In this document: positions 56,201-64,000 of the stretch, piece after piece
How the letters are laid out: the number at the start of each line of letters is the position of its first letter
Position numbering within the stretch: position 1 is the stretch's first letter
DNA from: Phoronis australis
Lineage: Eukaryota > Phoronida > Phoronidae
Assembly: GCA_002633005.1 (NCBI GenBank)
Contig: NMRA01000428.1
Coordinates: forward strand, 118,900 to 182,899
Length of the DNA: 64,000 bases
Reading direction: 5' to 3'
Program-made: the position numbers and the translations under genes
Notes under the pieces: generated by a model
The model's input: only the letters and a program-made list of their open reading frames with translations
Databases searched by the model: none
Told to the model about the DNA's origin: nothing

Positions 56201-59186
56201 TTAATGCAGGACACACACGGTGTAATAAACAACTGCATCTATGACGTTGGTTAGTTCCTGTGGTCTAAACACTGTACTCAAAACTCGAAAAAAGTTATTG
56301 AATGCTCATAACGTCATAGCCACATTTTTCACACGTGTCGATTCATTACTCACACCCTGTCTTGTGAGTGACACGATCGGCCTCTTGTCGAACACGAGTC
56401 GATGTTCTTGAAAGAACCAATGTGTTGAACAAACCAACCAGCCTCCCGTTTAGTAACGCTATGACCTCGCTAAGAAGCAAGACCTCGGAAGATTACCTTA
56501 GATATTGCCGCGTGTTTTAAATTAGAACACGTGTCTTTGGCTACATTTCAGGTAGGTCTCAACGTAGGTCCTAGCGTTACTGAACGCTTGCCAGATCGCC
56601 ATGATGGAACGAAAATGACAGCTGCAAAGGCTGTCGACCATGACATCAACTAAAACTTAAAAAATATTGACTACAGTTACAATACGTGTACAACACAGAG
56701 TGACTTTAAAAGTAATTTGTACACCGGACAATTCGGATGGCCGGTACGGCAACGAAAGTAACTGATATATTTCCTTTAGTGCCTTTTTATTGCATGCGTT
56801 GAATCAAACATGGGCGTCACCTAAAATAACAAGTGATCAGAGTGGACCGAGTGAAAAACAACTCAACCAACATAACGGAACTTTGTAGTAACTACAGCGC
56901 AGAGTTGTGTGAATTGATGTCACGATGTCGGAATTTGTAGACAATTGCAAACGTTCATTTCCGAAAAATTTCGAACATGGCAAGTGGCAGTCAGATAATG
57001 ACTCTGTCAAATACAATGAGTGTGAAAGTGAACTTGTCCCTTATTTTGGTCAATTCGAAGTGAAAAGGTAGATGACGTTTTTGGGTGATCAGATGTCAGC
57101 TCAGTTTCCCGTTAACTAACTGACATCGGATCATGCGCCATCACTGAACAAAACACATCGTCTTAAGGTCAAACAGGAATGGGGCGGAACTTGACCTGCT
57201 TAGGAATTATTTTTCGAGTCAACTCTGACGCATGTAATTGCTCACTTTCGACATAGCCGTGCCATATTGAAATTCACTAACCCGCCACTATGTCGACGAT
57301 CTGAGTAGTGTTCAGTAACGCCGAGACCTCTATAAAAAGCAAAACTTGACAAGATTACTTGAGATATTGCAGTGTATTTTAAATGAGAACACGTGCTTTG
57401 GCTAGATTTTAGCGAAGTACTAGCGTAGGTCCTAGCGTTAGTAGACTCTACCCAGGTCCTTGGCGGAAAATCGTTCAGCGCCACCGATGTACAAATCCCA
57501 AGTAATGTGGTTTCAACCTTCTGGTACAGAAAGCGATTTATTAAACATATGAAAATGAAAAATCAATATACATTTAAACTTGTGCATGTGTTGTGATGTT
57601 GGCTTAAAGTACACTGTTGCAATATTTGCACTCAATGAACTTTGGTTACCGACTTTGGTTACCGAGTTATGACCCATTTGGCTATAATAGCATATTTTAC
57701 GTTTTTTCATGACTGTCAGTAAAACTGTATTCTTATTTGGCAAAAAACAGAATTGTGATAAAGTGTGGTATTGGTGGTCGTAAAAATCACGAAATGTTAA
57801 TAACAAAAATTATATTTGCAACTCGCAGATAAAATTAAATTTCCAGCAGGGGAAAAAATTCCGAGAGCAATTTTCAGGCCAGTCACAAGTGGCAAGATGT
57901 TTCTTCATCTGCGTGCTATATCGAAAAATAGTTGAAAATCGTTGTATAAACTCTTCGAGTCCCCGTAGTGGCAGAAATATTTTAGACTTACATTCATTAG
58001 GTGGCCACAGGTGTCGCGCTGACCAGAAGATGATTGCTAGTGGTGAATGGCTTACATAGAAAATGAGAAAAGGGATCTGACCCCCCAAGTTGCGAGCTTG
58101 ATCAGACAAACCTGTATAAAGTCGACTCACCTTTTAGGGAACTTGGCCATCACAAAAGCTAACACAGGCAAAACCACGGCAAAATTCAATGATGCGATTG
58201 ATAATGCAGTAGCTAGAGATGAGTAGTTGCTATTGGTTCGTTTGATGAGGTCTGGTAAACATATACCAACGTTCGTAAATTGACAACCCTGGGAATAAAT
58301 ATGTACAGGAATGAGAAAATGGGAGAGTTAACTAAGCTCTGGCAGGTCGAGAATCCTATGTGCTTCCGACTATCAAAATAGAGACGCGCTATGCATTGAT
58401 GGTGTAAATTTAAAACGTCCTTTGCATTTGCATGTATTTTTACGCTCAATTATTAGAGAAATCTTCATTTTCGTGAGTCCCCATGGAGTACTTTACTAAA
58501 ATTGGTTTGCTCATGTTTGGCTGTTCTTGAGAACAGAGGGAAGGAGTAGAACATTACGTCATGCCAGGGCTATTCAATGATTGTAAGGGATAGACTAGAC
58601 GATTGCCTGAATATTTCACAGGAATTCAATGCAATTGTTTCGCAATTTGCACTCTCCTTCACACTCTAGAAGGTTAAAGGGCCCAAAAATATTTTTCGTT
58701 TATTTTACAGAAGCCATGTGTTTTTTGTACCATTTAACACAAACATTCTTACCTCATATTGTCTCATGTTATCTTATGTTAAATCATCTAATCCATTATG
58801 TTAACACATTACAATTACATTATATCACTGTTTAGAATGGTAATATTGCAGAAAACGTCTGGTTTTTGAGTATACAAATTGTTACTCTAGAAAACTGAAC
58901 GTGTTGAATTAATTGAAATTTGTGAAGGGATACGACCTCATCTGACCACAAATCACACTAAATAAAAATAATTACTCAAGCCTGGGGTCCTCTTTTGGCC
59001 TAAAAGCAGTAGAAATGCCAAAAAATTTACCGTTACGAAGAAGATTACAGTGATTGCCAACGATTTACAGACGAAGTAATTTCGTGTTCCCACCGGAAGA
59101 TCTGGTTGCAGTGTTTCCTCAATGGGTTCTCCTTCGTCAGTCGTCCGGTCAGTTCTCGCATTCTTCATAATTTGTAAACAGCGCAT
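46082..59186 (-). CDS. MFSD4/NaGLT1-like transporter, paralogue 2 (multi-exon)
   Basis: Exons: 59031-59186, 58131-58288, 55752-55885 and 46082-47271, with one short exon between the last two not found. The first three have exactly the lengths (156, 158, 134 bp) and phases of paralogue 1, so the pair arose by gene duplication. The product is a major-facilitator carrier of the MFSD4 / sodium-dependent glucose transporter 1 type. It begins MRCLQ, has its first membrane segment at NYFVCKSLAITVIFFVT and continues FTNVGICLPDLIKR. The large last exon has SVGFPLGQTVAPLISKSF, KEEAAYLISTANLMRLVSRV and a C-terminal polar tail. The 8.5-kb intron before the last exon holds a broken mobile-type gene. Sugar or solute transport is inferred from family. 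Confidence 0.82.
47272..49251. other. Large intron of transporter 2, left part
   Basis: No exon found although one is expected somewhere in 47272-55751. Contains one arm of the inverted repeat at 48408-48720. Confidence 0.5.
48408..48720 (-). repeat. Dispersed repeat, inverted relative to 55225-55545
   Basis: Reverse complement contains CTCATTTTAAAAGGCATTTA and ends near a CCATCTTGG-type motif, matching the copy at 55225-55545 over about 310 bases with moderate divergence. Confidence 0.75.
49252..52706 (-). pseudogene. Broken copy of a repetitive invertebrate gene with PIN/FEN-like motifs
   Basis: A chain of minus-strand frames in collinear order, interrupted by frameshifts and stops. From the N-terminal end: CVPDSLFIFLNLVIAG...MAQGLVLVVSGRLTP and NVVLGSCLHQSTSSKALLHL (52120-52518). 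Next PLGKEDHPIIGSIHN (51808-52119), LLGLHRFKNTFEVF (51211-51396), NLHREAFAEMLSFFLRYYHH and EWLNPTGKSSGGRVGITKTS (50788-51201). Then PLSLASTDGSLHPGNKSAQL (50159-50476), VSSRDTDVLVLLVHHFEKMK and LPVFHGCDTVSQLHGHGKK (49521-49775). I know this order from many near-identical predicted proteins in corals, molluscs and deuterostomes. The DTDVLVLL and GCDTxSxxxGxGKK motifs resemble PIN/FEN-type nucleases. It is very likely carried by a mobile element; the mobilising mechanism is not evident here. Confidence 0.65.
52707..55224. other. Intron of transporter 2, right part
   Basis: At 52904 a TTAAAGGAGCATGCCACCC start, typical of short inverted-repeat elements at TTAA, is followed by the palindrome ATCGAGTAG-TT-CTACTCGAT (52953-52972); no matching right end found. 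Two ~33-bp direct repeats with GGCCAGTGGCTCGGA lie at 53395-53427 and 53452-53484. Two ~49-bp units with CCTGCGCC and TTTCTAGGCGTAT lie at 54577-54625 and 54686-54734. Confidence 0.5.
55225..55545 (+). repeat. Dispersed repeat, partner of 48408-48720 in inverse orientation
   Basis: Contains CTCATTTTAAAAGGCATTTA and GCGGCCATCTTGGATTT. In one transcript the two arms could pair over about 300 bases. Confidence 0.75.
55752..55885 (-). CDS. Transporter 2, exon 3
   Basis: Acceptor GATTTCAG, donor AATC|GTAAGT, 134 bp. Reads SNLVIAVGCTLGALFYAIIP, then PSVEILGVLRFLSVTSATIF. Two membrane segments. Confidence 0.84.
55993..56052. repeat. Perfect 29-bp-arm palindrome with 2-bp centre
   Basis: The left arm TAAATTGCTTAATAAACGGC plus ATGTGGTTT is matched exactly by its reverse complement after a two-base TT centre. 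A weaker TTTTAA/TTAAAA pairing extends beyond the arms. It lies in intron 2 of transporter 2, 108 bases upstream of the exon 3 acceptor. Confidence 0.97.
56447..56586. mobile_element. Small inverted-repeat element, copy 2
   Basis: Left CGTTTAGTAACGCTATGACC, right end AGGTCCTAGCGTTACTGAACG; same family as 23774-23902 and 57310-57447. Confidence 0.7.
56925..57067 (+). CDS. Possible small first exon, unrecognised
   Basis: ATG at 56925 opens a 48-codon frame, MSEFVDNCKRSFPKNFEHGK and on to YFGQFEVKR. The frame meets TAG at 57069, but AAAAG|GTAGAT at 57067/57068 is a usable donor, so it could be a first coding exon. Composition is protein-like. It lies between two copies of the same small inverted-repeat element, antisense inside the transporter intron, and might be the N-terminus of a mobile gene. 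No downstream exon found. Confidence 0.3.
57310..57447. mobile_element. Small inverted-repeat element, copy 3
   Basis: Left GTTCAGTAACGCCGAGACCT, right AGGTCCTAGCGTTAGTAGAC; the internal GAGATATTGCNGTGTATTTTAAAT-like region is shared with the other copies. Confidence 0.65.
57448..58130. other. Intron of transporter 2
   Basis: Nothing recognised. Confidence 0.5.
58131..58288 (-). CDS. Transporter 2, exon 2
   Basis: Acceptor TTATTCCCAG, donor AAAAG|GTGAGT, 158 bp. Begins GCQFTNVGICLPDLIKRTNS and ends FVMAKFPKR across the junction, the conserved loop after the second membrane segment. Confidence 0.88.
59031..59186 (-). CDS. Transporter 2, first coding exon
   Basis: Start chosen at 59186 (MRCLQIMKN) rather than the in-frame ATG nine codons upstream, because it aligns with MTCLQ of the paralogue and gives an identical 52-codon exon. 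Acidic tail, then NYFVCKSLAITVIFFVT; donor TAACG|GTAAAT. Confidence 0.84.
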
Positions 59187-60485
59187 TTGGATAGTTTCAG
59201 TTTTACAAAGCAATGTTCCCTGTTGTCACAGAATTACAAACTGAAACACTTAATATGAAGAAAAAAACAAAAACAGAATTTCCACGTTGGTCATGAACTT
59301 CACTCGTCAAGTACAACATGGAATATTATGACTGTTTTAATACACTCCACCCATATTTAAAGATTGATAAATGTATAATGCGTAACACAATGTGTGTTCT
59401 TAAGCATGGATTTGCTGTTTTGATTACGGATGAGCAAAAACACTGCACGCAGGAGAGTGAACGTGTACATGTAAACGAGTTTTCACCACAGCGAAGTGCA
59501 TCGTTTGATGAATTCCTAAGGCTGCTAAAGTACCCATTCAGTTCACAAAGCATGGCACGACTGGACATATTGTGCATTTTGAGTTCAAGCATCAATGCAC
59601 ATGATTACCAAAACGACATTGTTTGATAAAAATGTTGGGCCGCATACAAATGTACTTGCAACAAAATAGTGCACACTTAAGATAAAATTTAAGCATGCAA
59701 TCAAACATTGACGGAAGCGGTAAATAGTTTTCAGTCAAAATGTTTACAAATTAAATTTTCTTCAAAGTCACATGATCTTTACAAACCGACACCTCTTCCA
59801 TAATGAATTAGAAAACCCACACTAGCGTTTCTAATTGCGTTGGTGTTGCAATACAAACAATTCCCAAATCCCGACTTATTTCAGGGTTCTTGACAGCTTA
59901 AATATACAGAATCATGTACAGTGAATTTCAAATCACTGATCGCGGTGGGAAAATATGGCCAAGGAATGATGATGTCATAATGGAGACTTTTATTACCACC
60001 CATATTATTAGCTTCGTTCCGACTACATAATAACCGCTGGAAACGAGAAGTGATAAAACTTACCTCATTCCCGACTTGATGTTTTAAGACCCGTCCCAAA
60101 ACAAAAAAAAACAAGCGACATTGCCACTGAGAGTAATCAGGGCGCCGAGACAACATACGTCATTACGACATAATGTTTCAAGGCTAAATTGAAACACTCG
60201 TCACCGAGTGCTAGGGGTTTTCCAAGGTAGCAGACAGATTATGGTACCGAAGTACCCGGAGTATAGAGCTCGATATCAGTTTGACAGAATATTACCTTCA
60301 ATCGCACTGCCTATGGCAAATCAAAAACATGTTAACGAATGATACAATCGACATTGGGTCACTGAAGTCCATGCAACGATAGAAAATAGATGTAATAGAT
60401 GTGTACCTCGAACTGCAGTCAAACTGCACGAAAATAGAGTTGTGATGACGCATTTCCGCCATATTCTATAGATCTGTTTGGCTCT
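59187..60485. other. Upstream region of transporter 2
   Basis: Presumed 5' UTR and promoter; no core promoter motif could be supported. A 102-codon plus-strand frame at 59318-59626 is unrecognised and opposed by an open minus frame. Confidence 0.45.
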
Positions 60486-60780
60486 CTGGTAACGGACCTC
60501 ACTTTACGGCATCATTCATTAATCCCCGACTGTTAATCGTGTCTGTGAATGACAATTTTTCAATAATGTTTTTTGACTTGCTTGTAGACTTTGGCTTACA
60601 TAATGTGGGACACTCAGTTACAGAATCGCCATGCAATAGGTGAGTGTTGAGACTTGTCCTTTCGTTTCTGAGATACTGGTCTGTTTTACGGAGCTAAGTG
60701 AAATAAAATTATTTAATTTTGAAATTTCTTTTAGTCATCAGCAAACTGTCGTCACTTTTTTCTGCCAAGATGACCGTTGC
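60486..60780. repeat. Dispersed repeat, copy 2 (partner at 45349-45656)
   Basis: Same order of landmarks as the copy at 45 kb. It lies about 1.3 kb upstream of transporter 2, while the other lies about 4.3 kb upstream of transporter 1. Confidence 0.8.
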
Positions 60781-60882
60781 TATATATTTGTTTCATTTTA
60801 ACGTAAAGACAACGGAAAGTACAAATTAAATGACCATCTTAATCGCTGAGACAGTAGCAAACATGTTGCATATAGATAGAAA

Positions 60883-61536
60883 TTATTACATGACGAAATC
60901 GTTGTCCCTCGTAATCTAGAGCCCGAGTGGATTTTGGAGAATTCTGCAAAATCTACGAGGGCTCTAAGATAAGGGGATAACGACTGAGAAAGTGTAATAA
61001 TCTATTTACACCACATACTGAACGAAAAACTTTGTAATGAATAGATCTACCTTTGTCGGCTCGCCTCAACTTTGTAACTACTTTCTATGTCATAGGCCAG
61101 GGGAAGGAGCTCGTGACCTTTTAAGAAACGCCAAGTTATTCCTGTTAAGATAACGCTTTCACTCAAACCAATTGAAAATTTAAACAAAATAAAAATAAAG
61201 TGAACATATAAAAAGTTTTAAGGAACTAGTCTATTTTACTACACATCTTATCGTAGTAAGCTTCCTCCGTGGAAATATTGTCTGTTAAAGTAGGTTACCA
61301 TTGGTTACTAAGTATAATGTCCAAGTCAAAGAATCCCGACAACATGTTACCAGCCTTTAAACTGGGGATCGACGATTTCCAAGTGAGAGAAGTGAAAGAT
61401 AAAATTTACTGAATTTATAATGCCTTTTTATTGAAATTATGCGTGTTATTTTTCACAGAGTATGGATGTCAATACAATGCCGTTTGTTGAAAATGTGATT
61501 ATTATGGGTCCTCACTTAAATACTCTAGTTTCTCTC
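60883..61536. repeat. ~650-bp direct repeat, copy 1
   Basis: Collinear with 61718-62386 over its whole length at moderate divergence. Its left part has an inverted repeat, TAATCTAGAGCCC...GAGGGCTCTAAG, with a short loop. Confidence 0.85.
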
Positions 61537-61559
61537 ACGATGACGGTATATGCTGAATG

Positions 61560-61628
61560 ACGCAGCGGTTAAGTCGAGGGCTCGGAATTCTAGCGAAGCG
61601 GGTTCGAAACCGACCGCTCTTTCTGCCA
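61560..61628 (+). repeat. tRNA-like sequence (pseudo-tRNA or SINE head)
   Basis: TGACGCAGCGGTTAAGTCGAG resembles an A box and GCGGGTTCGAAACCGACCGC is a perfect B box in a T-arm-like hairpin. Acceptor-stem pairing is not convincing, so a functional tRNA is not claimed. It sits in the spacer between the two 650-bp repeats. Confidence 0.5.
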
Positions 61629-61717
61629 AAATAAGTTCAACACGAGTTGCCTAACTATATGGGTTATTCAACAGTTCTATTTTTCATATCAGGCTGATAA
61701 TCTGGTATAAGTATATA

Positions 61718-62386
61718 TTATTACAAAGCGAAGATGTTAGCTTCCGTAATCTAGAGCCCTCGTGGATTTTGGAGAATTATCGCCCTCGGCGCCAACTATA
61801 ATTCTACAAAATGTACGAGGGCTCTAGATATGGGGAAAACGACTAGGACATGTAATATTCTATTGATACCACATACAGAACGATAGACGTTGCAACAAAA
61901 CGATCTACCCGTCTCGACTCGCCTCGTTTTTGTAACTATTTTATAGGTCAGAGGCCCGGGTTCTGAGGTCGTGACCTTTTCAGAAACGCCCAGATATTCT
62001 TGTTAAAATAATAATTTTATTCAAAACAAAAATTAAACCCAATAGAAATAAAGTAAGTCTATTAAAAAGTTTTAAACACCTTGTCTAGCTTACTACGCAT
62101 CTTATCGTGTTATGCTTCCACCGTGAAAATGTTGTCTGCTAAAGTAGGTTACTGTACCACTGATTTCTGAGTTCAATACCCAAGTCAAAGGATACTGACG
62201 ATATATTACCGCATTTATACTGGAGATCGACGATTTACAAGTGGGTGAAATGAAAGATAAATTTTACCCATTTAAAAATGTCGTTTGCATTGAAATTGTG
62301 CGTGTTATTTTTCATAGCGTATAAATGTCTCTGCAATGCTGTTTGTTGAATATGCGTCATTTAAGTATTAGTTTTCCTTTTCCACG
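61718..62386. repeat. ~650-bp direct repeat, copy 2
   Basis: Second copy. Its inverted repeat has 28-bp arms at 61751-61778 and 61800-61827 (24 of 28 pairs), starting CTAGAGCCCTCGT. Confidence 0.85.
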
Positions 62387-64000
62387 TTCGATGACGTCAG
62401 CTCTTGAGTGGCGTAGTATTTAATCTATGGCGTAGCCACACACAGGCATACACAGGTGCGCGCGCAGACACACTCACCTTTAGGCGACCGCTGCCTATAT
62501 TACTATTTACAGCGCTACAAAGCTCATTCAAAAAGTAAATTAACAACATAAAAAATCATGCAATGTTATTTACGTACTGCATGGCAGTGACAATTTTTCT
62601 TTATTGCTCTCGTGACACAATTATTAATTTAAAATTCCAAACAAAATTTCCTTTGTGGCCACGTGCCCGCAAAGTTGTAAGCTGTACCTTACTATAGCTT
62701 AATGGATAATGCGGCATTTGCACTTGTCGCACCACTTCAATGGCAGACGTGTTATTCATCACCCACATTTTCACCGTCCCTCACTAAAGGAAATCTCACG
62801 TTTTATGTTGCAGTGGCGTTGCGAGGGGGGAACAGGGGTAATTGCACCCGGGCGACTTTAGAAAGGCGAAGCCGTTAGATCCCCGAAAAATAAAGATTGA
62901 TATAACTTGGTCGGTGACAAAATGTTAGCGTACGCCCACCTTCGCAAAGACCGGTTTAAACCTGGCGCACTGTCGAACTAACGAGGAGTAAAATTGAGAC
63001 ATGTCTCAGTTCAGTGCAAAAATATCGACACTTTGCTCAATAATTTTCAATTTTGTGTTTGGCACCGTGTTCATGGGCGCATCCCGGGGGGCTCAAAGGA
63101 TCCGCCCAATTTGGCGAATTGGGCAAAAAGGTCCGACTCAGCGAAACAAAAAGTCCAAGTAAACGAGACAAAAGTCCACAAGTCCACAAGAATTCTGCGG
63201 GGATGCACAATTAGCAGGCCTGAACCTAGTGGCCGGTTTTTTAGTTTTCGATGATTTTTTCTGTGAAAGGTCCACATACTGAAAAATTCGAGCCCCTCTA
63301 TATTTTAGGCTGGGTGCGCGCATGTTGTTCACTGCACAATGCCTCCAGGTTACGCACCCCCTTACCGGTCGCTAACAACTTCGTGATGGTCCCCAGTTAA
63401 ATGTCTGTGGCTAAGCCTGTCGACAAGTGTGGCAAATGATCAGCACAATTTGTCCGTATATGACCAAAGATGTTATTTTAGAGTTCACATAATTCCTTCA
63501 AAAAGTGACTCTTGTTCGTCCACTTGCCACGTACTGTACGCCACTTCATCCAGTCGCAGTAACTGGCAATGATGTTTGTGTTCTCAGTATTTTGCTCTTA
63601 GACATAGTGAGGTTTGATTATTTTTCACAAATAATTGTGTAGCGCCACACTAAATTTTAGACCTAGATATAACTCGTAAGTCAGTTTCATCAAAACAGAC
63701 CCCCCAGTAAACGTACATATGTAGGGCTTGTAAAAGTATTATGCGGTATGATTGGTTCAGGATTAAAGGCGAAGGCAATCTTTTTCCATGTCATTTTGAG
63801 CTAAAATAAGGTTGGTTGGTTATCCTAGACATATTTTCCACTTAATTACAGTTTTTCGTAATTTTATAGATTACTCGTCCGCTACTCCGGAAGTGACGTT
63901 TTAGGAGGCAAGCGTTTCCCGCCACTTGGTTTTTCGTTGACTTTACCGTGCGAATCTGCTCTATTCTACTTTTGTTTTGTGCTGTTTTTCAACAATTGTC
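62387..64000. other. Intergenic sequence to window end
   Basis: At 62816 CAGTGGCGTTGCGAGGGGGG has the form of a hAT-type terminal repeat, but no matching right end lies in the window. No gene recognised. Confidence 0.5.

Noticed and set aside
1-64000. CRISPR arrays, operons, ribosome-binding sites, replication origins
   Set aside because: The window is spliced eukaryotic DNA. The tandem repeats found have no unique spacers of constant length.

Overview
The window is intron-rich, AT-rich metazoan nuclear DNA with one 56-base assembly gap (2184-2239). Short GT-AG exons, an ankyrin-repeat/FAM111-like protease gene, paralogous MFSD4/NaGLT1-type transporters, hAT and LINE debris and many short inverted-repeat elements suggest a marine invertebrate (hemichordate, cephalochordate or lophotrochozoan). 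The species cannot be fixed from sequence alone.

Layout. 1-7.3 kb is repeat territory: two roughly 1.55-kb, near-identical direct repeats (1-1566 and 5791-7339), each with a 21-bp minisatellite, flank about 4.2 kb holding a LINE reverse-transcriptase fragment and a short hAT-like element. 8.3-25.1 kb (+ strand) is a multi-exon gene: at least four intact 99-bp ankyrin exons, a 19-residue ankyrin cap exon, a polar linker exon and three exons encoding a trypsin-fold protease with recognisable His, Asp and Ser motifs. Three ankyrin exons lie in a recent ~475-bp tandem exon-plus-intron duplication, bordered by decayed ankyrin exons. A ~3.2-kb hAT element with 5-bp target duplications sits in the last intron, 15 bases past a donor site. 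25-34 kb has tandem repeats and one unrecognised, probably frameshifted minus-strand coding fragment (31.9-32.4 kb).

34-59 kb (- strand) carries two paralogous transporter genes (34165-41091 and 46082-59186). Their first three coding exons are exactly equal in length (156, 158 and 134 bp) and each has one large 3' exon; splice phases require one more short exon in each that I could not find. The second gene's largest intron holds a broken copy of a widespread repetitive invertebrate gene with PIN/FEN-like nuclease motifs (49252-52706) and lies between inverted repeats. 59-64 kb is upstream DNA with a 650-bp direct duplication and a tRNA-like sequence.

How the genes relate. The ankyrin-protease gene reads as an intracellular sensor or adaptor array (ankyrins) fused to a FAM111-type protease. 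The transporters are a local duplicate pair of sugar/solute carriers. Nothing in the sequence links the two loci functionally. The most notable feature is the ankyrin-protease gene, with its actively duplicating repeat exons and the transposon next to a splice site.
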